This document shows, piece after piece, positions 52,234-61,444 of a DNA stretch of 64,000 nucleotides. Numbering within the stretch: position 1 is the first letter of the stretch; each line of letters begins with the position of its first letter. The notes under the pieces were generated by a model. That model was not told the DNA's origin and did not search any database. It saw nothing but the letters and a program-made list of their open reading frames with translations. Position numbers and translations under genes: made by a program. This stretch comes from Rikenellaceae bacterium (GTDB lineage: Bacteria > Bacteroidota > Bacteroidia > Bacteroidales > Rikenellaceae): NCBI GenBank assembly GCA_015060005.1, contig SUZI01000004.1:51580-115579 (forward strand). Direction: 5' to 3'.

Positions 52234-53373
52234 GTGCACAGACTATCCTACATATTCCCCATAGCAGCCGCTGTGGGCACGATGTTGTGGTTGGACCACA
52301 TCGCCGACTGGTGGTGGGCATATCTGCTATGCGTGGTCGTAGCGGAGGGGCTACTCTACTTGGCGATACACCGTGCAGCACGTCAGCGAGAGTATCTGAG
52401 TGGCTACGCACTCAACGTGCAGCACCACGAGCCCTGGGTAGAACGCGTGGTATACACCGAGAGCTATACCGATAGCCGAGGTAACACACGCACACGCACC
52501 CAAGTGCGATACGTGCACCACCCCGACCGCTGGTTGGTGGAGTTCAACACAGGCCACGAGGCAGATGTAACGCAGGAGGTATACATCCACTATGCCGAGC
52601 TGTGGGGCACCGACGAGGAGTGGATTAACCCGCCACATATGAACTGCGTATCGGGTGGAGGAGGTCAGCTATATGCGTGGAACGAGGTCTACGCCGACGC
52701 CTGCACAACGACATATTACGGTCTGTATGTCAACTACATAAAGAACTCCCGCTCGATATTCCGCTTCCGCGAGATAGATGAGAAGGAGGCGGCATCGTTA
52801 GGCTTGATTGACTACCCCAAGCTGCACCGCTCCGACCTTGAGGGCGACGTGGTGGTAGCATCATCGCTCATAGGCGAGGGCTACACCATAAGCGACGAGG
52901 AGCAGCGTGCAATACAGCTATTCAACGCCTTTGAGGGAGAACGCCACCAGATACACTGCTTCGTGCTACTGTTCGACGCTTCGCAACAGTCGTTGCAGGT
53001 GGCGATGGAGCAGCGAGCATACTGGGAGGGAGGTAACAAGAATGAGTTTACCGTATGCTTGGGCATCGACACATCGAAGCCACAGCCCGAGGTGGTGTGG
53101 TGTGAGGCTTTCTCGTGGTGCGACGTGCCACGATTGGAGTCGGCAGCCGAGAGCTGGTTTATAGCCCACCGCCAGCTGGACCTGAAGGCGTTTGCGGCGT
53201 GGATGCACGAAAATGTAGCTCTGTGGAAACGCAAGCAGTTCTCCGACTTCAAATATCTTGGCATACGTCTATCGCCATCACGCACAGCGATAGTTATGCT
53301 GCTTGCACTCCTGCTCGCAGCACTCATAGTGGGCGTAGGATACGCAATAGAACAAAATCAACCTATCGGATAA
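52234..53373 (+). CDS. Membrane protein of unknown function next to the LemA-like gene
   Basis: 379 residues from a GTG preceded by ACAAGG; no ATG is available near the start. Two N-terminal helices (about 5-20 and 25-42) and one C-terminal helix (about 350-372, AIVMLLALLLAALIVGVGYA) enclose a roughly 300-residue soluble domain. That domain has a Thr/Arg-rich strand pair (TESYTDSRGNTRTRTQVRYV) and a region rich in Trp, Tyr and His. I do not recognise the family. Adjacency to LemA is the only functional hint. The last 11 bp overlap the convergent acyltransferase gene. Confidence 0.75.
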   Translation: MHRLSYIFPIAAAVGTMLWLDHIADWWWAYLLCVVVAEGLLYLAIHRAARQREYLSGYALNVQHHEPWVERVVYTESYTDSRGNTRTRTQVRYVHHPDRWLVEFNTGHEADVTQEVYIHYAELWGTDEEWINPPHMNCVSGGGGQLYAWNEVYADACTTTYYGLYVNYIKNSRSIFRFREIDEKEAASLGLIDYPKLHRSDLEGDVVVASSLIGEGYTISDEEQRAIQLFNAFEGERHQIHCFVLLFDASQQSLQVAMEQRAYWEGGNKNEFTVCLGIDTSKPQPEVVWCEAFSWCDVPRLESAAESWFIAHRQLDLKAFAAWMHENVALWKRKQFSDFKYLGIRLSPSRTAIVMLLALLLAALIVGVGYAIEQNQPIG

Positions 53374-54490
53374 AACGTCGCGTGAGCCAAGCTCTGACGG
53401 GCTTGTCGTAGTATCGCATAAGCAGCCACGCAACGAGGATGTTACCCACAACGACAGCTAAAGCTATGTGCCATACCTCGCCAAAGGTATGAGGCGTAGC
53501 ACTCCACGAAGCGTAGTGGTAGTAGAAGAGATACATCGAGGGGTAGTGGATGATATAGAGCGGATAGGATATATCGCCCAAGAAACGGCACACGCCCGTA
53601 GAGGCTCTATCGCTTGTCGTGCCTGAGGCTGCCACCCACACTATAAGAGGGAAGAGCACCACGACACACAACGAGTCGTAGAGTCCGTTGACCCACTTAA
53701 GGCTCGCATCGCCCGCATAGGGCATAACCAGAGCTGCCACGAGGATTGCCGAGCAGAGCCAGAAAGCACCTTTGATACGTCGTGGCACGAAGAGACGCTG
53801 CAACAGCAGTCCCATAGAGAAGGCGAAACACATACGCAACATACCGCCCACGAAGTTATACCCTGCCATAGTCCAGCCTACGCCCAAGTGTCCAAAGCCT
53901 GAGCCATCAGCCATCAGAAAAGCTACAACACCACAGCCCATAGCGACAACAACAGCCGAGAGAGCCTTGGTCGAGAGGCGACGCAGGGCAAGAGCATAGA
54001 GTATGTTACCTATATATTCAAAGAAGAGCGACCACGCGGGTCCGTTGAGCGGAAACATCTCACCATTGCCACGCACCTCGGCACCCTGACCCGGGAAGGC
54101 AGGGATGAAGAGCAGAGCCATAAGCAACGAGAGCATAACCATCGAAAGAGGCGAGAGCTCACCACCCCACGTCGTGCAGCCCTGAACAAGGAATGACACC
54201 ACACCGAGCAGAGCACCAGCGATGACCATAGGGTGCAGACGAATGAGGCGACGTTTGAAGAAGCCACCTATCGACATCTTGCCCCAGCGGTCGTCGTAGG
54301 CATAGCCCACAACGAAGCCCGAGAGCACGAAGAAGAAGTCTACAGCTAAATATCCGTGGTTGAGCATCTGGTCGTAGGGCGACGTAGCAAAAGCCTCAAA
54401 AATATGATACCAGATAACGACAAGTGCCGCCACACCACGCAGTCCATCCAAGAGTTCATAGCGTGGCTTCTGAGCAAGGGTAGTAGTCAT
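53363..54490 (-). CDS. Acyltransferase 3 family membrane protein
   Basis: 375 residues with about ten membrane helices. The N-terminal signature YELLDGLRGVAALVVIWYHI contains the Arg and catalytic His of the family; SGFVVGYAYDDRWG and FKRRLIRLHPMVI follow. Members O-acylate peptidoglycan, lipopolysaccharide or surface glycans (OatA, OafA and similar). It has no fused SGNH domain. The gene stands alone between the LemA-like pair and the fimbrial operon, so the target glycan is unknown. It overlaps the convergent gene by 11 bp. Confidence 0.9.
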   Translation of the reverse strand: MTTTLAQKPRYELLDGLRGVAALVVIWYHIFEAFATSPYDQMLNHGYLAVDFFFVLSGFVVGYAYDDRWGKMSIGGFFKRRLIRLHPMVIAGALLGVVSFLVQGCTTWGGELSPLSMVMLSLLMALLFIPAFPGQGAEVRGNGEMFPLNGPAWSLFFEYIGNILYALALRRLSTKALSAVVVAMGCGVVAFLMADGSGFGHLGVGWTMAGYNFVGGMLRMCFAFSMGLLLQRLFVPRRIKGAFWLCSAILVAALVMPYAGDASLKWVNGLYDSLCVVVLFPLIVWVAASGTTSDRASTGVCRFLGDISYPLYIIHYPSMYLFYYHYASWSATPHTFGEVWHIALAVVVGNILVAWLLMRYYDKPVRAWLTRRFIR

Positions 54491-54574
54491 ACTCGCTAAA
54501 ATAATATTTTATCGGCTACAAATATACGAAAATCCCCCTAAAACAAACCGTCTGGAGCACAGGGCATAAAAAGA

Positions 54575-57500
54575 CTATCGGGCGACATCGCGGACACATC
54601 GAGCCCCCGTAGAGCGTTGGCCACTCTCGCGAAGACTGTTCTCCATATAGATATTACGACTATCACGCGACCAGCCCGTCTTCTGCTGATTGCTGTAACT
54701 TGGGTCGGTCTCGGTAGGCTTGGGGTTGCTACCATTCATACCATAGGAGTAGTAGGTGCGGGTATATGCCTGATAGACACCAGTCCAGAACGATGAGGCA
54801 CAATAGAAGTGCATCAAGGTCATCTCTCGCTGATTGGGCAGACGGTAGCCCGGAGGACAATAGGGGTTATTACCGAGCGAGCGGTCGATATTTGCCTGCA
54901 TATCGGGGAAGGTGATAGCCGAGTAACTTGGGCAATCGAGCGACGTAGCCTCAAACTGCCAATAGAGGCGGTTCTGTGCCGAGAGCTCATCGGAATATAC
55001 CAAATCGACACCATCCTGACCGAGATAGCGAATAGATTTCTCATTGAGGTAGTTCAAATCGAAGAGGGGCACAGCATCACTACCCTTAATCTGAACATAG
55101 TCAGTAGCCGTAGCCTCCAAATCGGCATCGTCCGAATCATCCATACCGAGGTTACGCACACATCGCACCTCCCAATCGGTCATACGTCCCCACTCCGTAG
55201 AGCCCTGCAAATCACCAATAGAGGAGCCCTCCTCTGCCCAAACGACATAAGGAGTGTTGCTATTGGAGCCATAACGAGTACTCGAAACAATGTGCTGACG
55301 CCACTGCCTCTCATCATCGCTCGCCTTCTCACTCGCTGTACGTTTATACAATCGTGCCGTATTGTCGACGCCATCGGCACCCATCCACACTCCGATAAGC
55401 TGCTTAATGGAAGCCATATACCAGCGTACCTCACCCGCGTCGATAATGCCATTACCATTATTATCACGGTTACGCGAAAGACAAGAGTAACGCAGATACT
55501 TATAGTTGGCATCGTTCTTCGTGCCATCACGCAACATCGACTCCTCGTTGGTAGCAGTCAGATTGAGGTACTTGTCCCATCTGACACCCTCCACAAAGGC
55601 TGTGCCACTACCGCCGACCAAACCCCACTCTCGCAGGGTGTTAAGGCGACCATTATAGTCATCACCATTGCCTCTATCCTCCGAGACACCTGTGCCAGCA
55701 GGGTCGTAGGTCAGTCGCTCATACTCATCGAAATGCTCCATGCCCCACGCTGTCTGCAAATCGGCGTGATTCTGGTTGTAAACAGACTGTATCGAACGCT
55801 GCTGAATGGTATATGACGAGCCTACAACGGTACTCTCCTTATCGAGGCTCTCCTTGGTGTCGGAGAGGATGTGCATCAAACGCATATTATCCTGATTGAC
55901 AACACGTTTCCAAAGCAGTGGTCCGGCTGATGAGATGAAAGGATGCTCATCGTAGTAGAACTCATTGACAAAGGCGGTAATCACAATCTTGCCATTGCGG
56001 TCAAAGAGGTTGGCTTCGCCTGCATCGTATGCCCGCTTCTGCTCTCGCAGGAACTTAACGAGCTCATCGACATACATAGTCTTACCGTCAGAGGAAGGGT
56101 ATGGGTTGCCCGAAGCATCGACCTTGGTAGAGTGAGGGACATAGAGCATACGATTCTCGGAGTAGATGTTATTCCACTTCTCATTAAGGCGGAACTCCAC
56201 CCACTTGAAATCCAGTCCCGTAGTTACATCTGTGCCATTGATAACCGTAGGCTTACCCTCGCTGAAGGGGGTGCGTACATACCAGGTAACATCATCAGCC
56301 TTGATATATTTCTGGTCGAAGCTCATAACGTGAGTCTCGTAGTGGGCATCGCAGTCGAAAATCTCCTGCAAGGCAATAGTAACCTCGCCCGTAGCTCCCG
56401 GGGCATTCTCTGTAATACCCTCCGTATCATCGTTGGAGCTATCTACCTCGACGCGTATATCGTTCACACCATTGACCGTAACGGTATAGGTGTATGAGGT
56501 GTTACGCTCGGTCGAAAAGTCTGCCGGTCCTGCGTGCGAGAAGTCGCCCAGATGCACCACATATCGCACCTCGGCACTCAACGTACAGCCATCCTTGACC
56601 TCATCCTCCGAGATAGCATAGTCGGTATTCATCGTGAGACGGCCCGTAAGCACCACATAGGTCGAGTTGTCATTGGCATACTCCCACTCACCATTCAAGC
56701 CCTCGGCACTCTTGACCTGTCGCTCTCGGTCGCTATAAGAGGTTGGGCTCTTTTTAGGCTGCAGAGCATTCTCCAGCAGGTAGAACGAGAAGCCATAACG
56801 AATCTTATCGTCGTCGGCATCGGCACTCGCTCCAGCATCGTAGACCTCCTCATTCTCGACATTTTTTGTTGGTGTATCAAAGTAATATTGAGCTGAATCG
56901 GTAGTCGGAAAACCATACTTACCACGCACATCTCTATCCATAAGGTATGTGTCGCCCGAGACGTTGAAAATCTGCCACTTCTTAAGTTCAAAGGACTCGA
57001 TATCATCGTTGCCCACCTTAACCCAGAAACGCACCTTGGCGTCGATACGACACAGCTCCAGAGTGCCCGACAAAGCTGCTGTATTGACAGGCGAGAGCTC
57101 GCCCGTCATAGGGAAATAGCCACTTCGCTCAACGAACTCCTGGTTGAGCGACACGACCATATCCAACAACTCATCCTCGTGCTGCACTCGCTCCAAAATC
57201 TCGGGCGAGATGCTGACCATCTTGGAGTCGATATTAGAGATACCGAAAATCTTACAGCCGGAGCGGGCTATGGTGTTAATCTTAACGGTGCCCGAACAAC
57301 TTTGGCTATCGCCCTCGGGGACGGTAACATACCACGCATCAACGTCGGAGTTCTGAACAGCATTAGCCGACGCCAAGACATCGGCAACATCGAAATAGTT
57401 ACCGTAAATCTTATTGCCCTCGCTGTCGAAGATATAGATGTAGAGATTCCATATCTTCGCCTCATCCGACACCTCGGGCATAGTCTGACGAGTAACGATG

Positions 57501-57646
57501 TTATGCTCGATGTCCTGTGCACCGAAGTGCAGAATGAGCTGCACAGGCTCTCCCTCACGCACCACGCCGCTATCAACAGCGTCGTAGCTGCATCCGCCCA
57601 GGCAGAGTGTCAGTAACAACAAATATATCAATCGCCAAATATTCAT
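54575..57646 (-). CDS. DUF4906-type fimbrial lipoprotein, probable tip component
   Basis: 1023 residues from the ATG at 57646; the frame is open to a TTG at 57667, but MNIWRLIYLLLLTLCLGGC is a proper lipoprotein signal with Cys near position 19. The region TERNTSYTYTVTVNGVNDIRVEV is typical of DUF4906. Near 725 a canonical 12-residue EF-hand-type loop appears (DNNGNGIIDAGE), followed by VRWYMASI. The C-terminal 120 residues (GYRLPNQREMTLMHFY, STGARCVRDV) resemble the FISUMP-like or tip modules of Bacteroidales fimbriae. It is the last and largest gene of the fimbrial operon. A VTRQ site 34 residues after the Cys may be a processing site. Confidence 0.85.
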   Translation of the reverse strand: MNIWRLIYLLLLTLCLGGCSYDAVDSGVVREGEPVQLILHFGAQDIEHNIVTRQTMPEVSDEAKIWNLYIYIFDSEGNKIYGNYFDVADVLASANAVQNSDVDAWYVTVPEGDSQSCSGTVKINTIARSGCKIFGISNIDSKMVSISPEILERVQHEDELLDMVVSLNQEFVERSGYFPMTGELSPVNTAALSGTLELCRIDAKVRFWVKVGNDDIESFELKKWQIFNVSGDTYLMDRDVRGKYGFPTTDSAQYYFDTPTKNVENEEVYDAGASADADDDKIRYGFSFYLLENALQPKKSPTSYSDRERQVKSAEGLNGEWEYANDNSTYVVLTGRLTMNTDYAISEDEVKDGCTLSAEVRYVVHLGDFSHAGPADFSTERNTSYTYTVTVNGVNDIRVEVDSSNDDTEGITENAPGATGEVTIALQEIFDCDAHYETHVMSFDQKYIKADDVTWYVRTPFSEGKPTVINGTDVTTGLDFKWVEFRLNEKWNNIYSENRMLYVPHSTKVDASGNPYPSSDGKTMYVDELVKFLREQKRAYDAGEANLFDRNGKIVITAFVNEFYYDEHPFISSAGPLLWKRVVNQDNMRLMHILSDTKESLDKESTVVGSSYTIQQRSIQSVYNQNHADLQTAWGMEHFDEYERLTYDPAGTGVSEDRGNGDDYNGRLNTLREWGLVGGSGTAFVEGVRWDKYLNLTATNEESMLRDGTKNDANYKYLRYSCLSRNRDNNGNGIIDAGEVRWYMASIKQLIGVWMGADGVDNTARLYKRTASEKASDDERQWRQHIVSSTRYGSNSNTPYVVWAEEGSSIGDLQGSTEWGRMTDWEVRCVRNLGMDDSDDADLEATATDYVQIKGSDAVPLFDLNYLNEKSIRYLGQDGVDLVYSDELSAQNRLYWQFEATSLDCPSYSAITFPDMQANIDRSLGNNPYCPPGYRLPNQREMTLMHFYCASSFWTGVYQAYTRTYYSYGMNGSNPKPTETDPSYSNQQKTGWSRDSRNIYMENSLRESGQRSTGARCVRDVAR

Positions 57647-57678
57647 CTCTCTATCGTTTTTTATCAAAAAGCCACTCG

Positions 57679-59100
57679 CTAATTAAACTCTACCTCCTCG
57701 CTCTTCTCCTCCCACGGTAACACGGTGAAGTTGAACGTACCATTGGTCTCGTTAAAGTAGGCATTTATCACAATCTTGATATGCTGGTTACGCAGCTGCT
57801 CTGTCATAGGTGTTACGGCGGCTGTCTGCATATCGATAACATTTATCTGACTATTACTGATGGTCGCACTACTGCCTCCCGCCTGCTGCACAATCCAATC
57901 GCGTGTCTGGTTAGAGGTATTGGAAAAGCCTGGCGTACCGTTATTATCTCGCAGGTAATAGGTGCGGGTACCGCTGCGGTATGAGACTCGCAGATAACCG
58001 CTCGACATAGCCAGCGTAAGGTTGCTACCCGACGAGGCGGATGAGGTGCTGCGGTAGAAACGATTGCCCGTAGCGACATTTATCATATAACCGCTCGAGG
58101 TAGAGCTGAAACGCCACATACCGTGCTCGGGCGTTACCGCATCGTCCAAAGAGCTGACCACAGCCATACGTCCCGACCCATTATCGACAAGGTATCTGCC
58201 CGTAGAGCGGTTCTTCAGAGCATAGCTCTGGGTGGTCGAGATGGTGGTTACTGTCTCCAACCCTCCGCCATCCACCTTCGCTGTGAGGCTCAGGGTATAG
58301 GAAGGTGCTCTATTCTCGAAGAGAGCACACTCATAGATACAACTCTCACTCATAGCCTCAACGGTAACGTCATCGCCACCGGTAAAAGTGTCGTAGAGTG
58401 GCAACGCACGATAGGTTACCGAGGCTGGAATAAGACCATCCTTCGGCAGGATGTAGCTCGTAGAGGGGTTGAAGTTGCTGAACGACACATCGTCGATATG
58501 TATCGGATAGTCGGAGTGGTTGTAGAGTCGCACCTCGAACCACACCACAGGGCGTAGCATATCGATAGAGGTCGAGGAGTTCTCCACGCCGACACTCAAC
58601 GCCTTGGTAGCCGTCAGCAGCAGCGGATGAGAGTCATCAATAACGGGTGTCGTGCGAGCGGAGAGCGTCGTAAACAGAGCATCATAGTATGAGGCATCGA
58701 AACTGTCGCCCACCTGAAGTCCTGCAAGCAGGCTCTTCACCTCGCTGAGCAGGGAGCGTTCAACATTGGCGTAGGCATAGAGCTGATAGTTGCCCACATC
58801 GAGGTTGACAAAGGTAACGCTCTTTATCTTCTGCTCCTCGCCACTGATAGCCTCTATACGCTGAATTTCAGAGATGTAGCCCATAGAGTTGACCAACACG
58901 AGGGTCAAATCCTCCATACCACCACCTCGGTAGATGTCGCCATCGCCAGGTGTGGTAGCACGCGTAGTAGCAGTAGCATTGAGCACGACAGTCAGTGAGC
59001 CCTTCTGCTCAGATGGGTGCTCGACGACCTGCTGAGTACATCCAACGACACACAGCAACAGAGAAATCAATATGTAACGTAAGCTCTTCACTCTATCCAA
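57679..59100 (-). CDS. Fimbrial lipoprotein with internal beta-trefoil-like segment
   Basis: 473 residues. Lipobox CVVGC (Cys21). The N-terminal part resembles fimbrial accessory or tip proteins: TTRATT (Arg47-Ala48), LTLVLVNSMGYI, NYQLYAYANVE. Residues about 292-406 contain three related stretches, KNRSTGRYLVDN, NVATGNRFYRST and TRTYYLRDNNG, each with an aromatic/Gly pattern seen in ricin-like or fascin-like beta-trefoils. That suggests a carbohydrate-binding insert. The C-terminus returns to a beta-sandwich strand (NETNGTFNFTVLPW). It overlaps the upstream fimbrillin gene by 8 bp and lies 32 bp before the DUF4906 gene. Confidence 0.78.
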   Translation of the reverse strand: MDRVKSLRYILISLLLCVVGCTQQVVEHPSEQKGSLTVVLNATATTRATTPGDGDIYRGGGMEDLTLVLVNSMGYISEIQRIEAISGEEQKIKSVTFVNLDVGNYQLYAYANVERSLLSEVKSLLAGLQVGDSFDASYYDALFTTLSARTTPVIDDSHPLLLTATKALSVGVENSSTSIDMLRPVVWFEVRLYNHSDYPIHIDDVSFSNFNPSTSYILPKDGLIPASVTYRALPLYDTFTGGDDVTVEAMSESCIYECALFENRAPSYTLSLTAKVDGGGLETVTTISTTQSYALKNRSTGRYLVDNGSGRMAVVSSLDDAVTPEHGMWRFSSTSSGYMINVATGNRFYRSTSSASSGSNLTLAMSSGYLRVSYRSGTRTYYLRDNNGTPGFSNTSNQTRDWIVQQAGGSSATISNSQINVIDMQTAAVTPMTEQLRNQHIKIVINAYFNETNGTFNFTVLPWEEKSEEVEFN

Positions 59101-60145
59101 AAACTAAATCACCCACAGAGGCATCCACATCGTCCCACTCGGTGGTACGCACCTCAATCTCAAACTTGTCGGGTTGTACGGTTATTAAATATATGTATTT
59201 CTTACCTGCACGCCACACCATAGGCTCGCCGACACTGTTGGTCGTAGGCAGGGCAACGGTCATCGTGATAGTATCGGTGGTAGCCCACTTGACATCGATT
59301 GTGAAGGTGATGCTCGGCAGAGCCACGCCCTCCTCCACAGTCAGAGGCTGCGGCATAAAGAAGTCGAACTCCTCGGGATAGTCATCCGCCGAGGCAGGAA
59401 TAAATCGTCCATCAGCCGAAGACCACTCACGCAGACGCTCCGACGCCATAATATCGTCGGGATTGACATAGCTGCGTGAGCCCTCGTTGTATATCCACAT
59501 ATCTGTAACATCGGGAGTCTCGTCGGTCGAGTCGTAAGGTAAAGCACCGATGTAGTTGAGACTTGTGAAGAAGAGGTTTTTCAATCTATACTCGCACTCG
59601 GCATCGGGTGCCTGGAACTTGACAGCCACAGCAGACAAGGTATGGTGGAAATTAAGACCTACGGGCTGTCCATTATTCTTGGTCGGGCAATTCACATAAG
59701 CCACCATCATATCGTTGTTGTGAATCAACATATTATACTCTAAAGCCAAAGTACGGGCAGTAGCTGTACCCAAGACTGTGGCTGAGGCAGGCCAATAGGC
59801 TCTGAACTCATACTCGCCCGTCTGCTGCCAATGCTGTATGGGGTCATAAATCCAGCCCGTAGGGGCTTTCGGGTCGGTGGTATAACTCACCCTGACATCG
59901 TGAAAGACCTCGTGTCGTGCTCCCGTACCACTGAGCCAATCGCCATAGACCGAGAAGGGCTCAGCACGAAATGCTGCCTCATCGGAGTTGTTGATAAGCG
60001 TGGCAGCACGTGTACCACCCTCGGGCACCGTACCAAAAGTGATAGCATCGCTCACATCTATCGTGGGCGTGTTATCGCTCTGGCTACCGCACGCGGCGAG
60101 CAATGAGCAGACAAGGCATAATATGTAGACTCTTCGTTGCATCAA
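59093..60145 (-). CDS. Fimbrillin-family protein (minor subunit)
   Basis: 350 residues. Lipobox LLAAC (Cys19). GGTRAATL places an Arg46-Ala47 bond 27 residues after the Cys, matching the FimA/Mfa1 maturation geometry. The Mfa-like fold is visible in YEFRAYWPASA, LNFHHTLSAVAVKF and the last strand WDDVDASVGDLVF. It is shorter than the next upstream fimbrillin and is probably an accessory shaft or tip-adaptor subunit. The gene lies 87 bp after the main fimbrillin and overlaps the next gene by 8 bp. Confidence 0.87.
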   Translation of the reverse strand: MMQRRVYILCLVCSLLAACGSQSDNTPTIDVSDAITFGTVPEGGTRAATLINNSDEAAFRAEPFSVYGDWLSGTGARHEVFHDVRVSYTTDPKAPTGWIYDPIQHWQQTGEYEFRAYWPASATVLGTATARTLALEYNMLIHNNDMMVAYVNCPTKNNGQPVGLNFHHTLSAVAVKFQAPDAECEYRLKNLFFTSLNYIGALPYDSTDETPDVTDMWIYNEGSRSYVNPDDIMASERLREWSSADGRFIPASADDYPEEFDFFMPQPLTVEEGVALPSITFTIDVKWATTDTITMTVALPTTNSVGEPMVWRAGKKYIYLITVQPDKFEIEVRTTEWDDVDASVGDLVFG

Positions 60146-60232
60146 AAGTTCAGGTTTTGTTTGGTGAGTATTGGGGGTAATCAGCCCCCAATACCCTATA
60201 CTCGCCTCGTAGTGAGGTCGTTGTCGTGAAGA

Positions 60233-61354
60233 TTAGAATGAAATTACACCATCAACATTCTCCCAATCAACAACAGCTGGTGCGAAGTGAATCTCATCAC
60301 CAACAGGGTCGATTTCGATTGTGTAGGTGATGTTCTTACCCTGCTCCCAAGCAGGAACAGCTGGGAAGTCGCTGAAGTTCTTGGTTGCTACGTAGTCAAC
60401 AGTAGCTGTCTGACCACCAGGAGCGTTGGTAGTGATAGAGTAATCAACAGTAATCTGCTGAACGCCGACAGAGAGTGCCTGTGGAAGAACAAAGTAGTTC
60501 TGTGCAGGGTCAGCTGTACCAGCACCGTAAGTACGTGCAGTAGTAGTCAGCACCTGGTCGACAGCCCACTCCTTGGTTGTTGTAGAGCTGGTGTTAGACC
60601 ATACGTCGTAAGGAACAGTTGCGATAGTGTTGCTCCACTGAACGGTTGTAGCACCTGCATCGTGAACATTTGAAGTAGTCATTGTCAGGCTACCCTCGTC
60701 GTAGATGTTGGTCAAGGTAATCTTGTGGATAGTAACAGTCCAGCTTGTTACAGCATCAGGCGACTCGTTGCGGTTATCCAAACGGAAAGCCTTAACAAGG
60801 AAGTTCATCTTTGCCAAAGCGTGGTGGAAGAGTGTAGGAACACCTGTGAAACCGTAATTAACAGTATTGGCAGTCTGCTGCATAGCCTTATCAGAGTAGA
60901 GGATATCTACCGGAGCAGTAGCATCAACCTTGAAGCCCTCATACTTGAGAGTCTGCTGAACATCGGTATCGTTAATCTTTGGCACAGCTGCAGATGTTAC
61001 ATCATCGTTGAATGGAGCATAGCTGATGAAATCCAAATGACCCTGAGTAGGCCAGAAATAGGTCTCACCCTTCGCTGCCCAATAGCCATTGCCATCAGCA
61101 ACCTTGTAGACAATCTCAGCGTTGTCGATATACACCGAGTGTGTACCAGGAGTTACAGTGTTCTCGTAGTAAGCATAAGCACCGAAAGACTGATCGGTAG
61201 GGAATGCTACTTCGGCACGGGTAGATGTTGCCTTGTACTTAGCAACCTCGAAAGTAATCTCATCCTGTGCTGACACAGCGACATTACCATCGTTCTTCAC
61301 GCAGCTTGCAAGTGCTACACCTGCAACAGCTGCCAATAAAAATAACTTTTTCAT
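60233..61354 (-). CDS. Fimbrillin-family protein (probable main shaft subunit)
   Basis: 373 residues. Lipobox ALASC (Cys18). TSTRAEVA contains Arg46-Ala47, the same position at which P. gingivalis pro-FimA is cut by an Arg-specific protease. The Mfa-like_1 pattern is clear: SFGAYAYY, YFWPTQGHLDFISYAPF, LFHHALAKMNFLVKA, and the C-terminal donor strand VVDWENVDGVISF. Codon use is biased toward GCT, GGT and AAC, unlike the rest of the operon, which suggests it is the most highly expressed subunit, as expected for the shaft. It lies after the DUF5119 anchor-type gene. Confidence 0.9.
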   Translation of the reverse strand: MKKLFLLAAVAGVALASCVKNDGNVAVSAQDEITFEVAKYKATSTRAEVAFPTDQSFGAYAYYENTVTPGTHSVYIDNAEIVYKVADGNGYWAAKGETYFWPTQGHLDFISYAPFNDDVTSAAVPKINDTDVQQTLKYEGFKVDATAPVDILYSDKAMQQTANTVNYGFTGVPTLFHHALAKMNFLVKAFRLDNRNESPDAVTSWTVTIHKITLTNIYDEGSLTMTTSNVHDAGATTVQWSNTIATVPYDVWSNTSSTTTKEWAVDQVLTTTARTYGAGTADPAQNYFVLPQALSVGVQQITVDYSITTNAPGGQTATVDYVATKNFSDFPAVPAWEQGKNITYTIEIDPVGDEIHFAPAVVDWENVDGVISF

Positions 61355-61444
61355 AGTTAAAAATTGGATGATTGTGTTAAATAAGTTAATTGTGTGTTTT
61401 ATAAAAGTTTTACTGTTGTGTGCTTAATTATAATTATTTGTCCG

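Noticed and set aside
54809..55816. A 335-codon frame antisense to the DUF4906 gene
   Set aside because: Shadow of the real gene; no start signal and no recognisable protein pattern.
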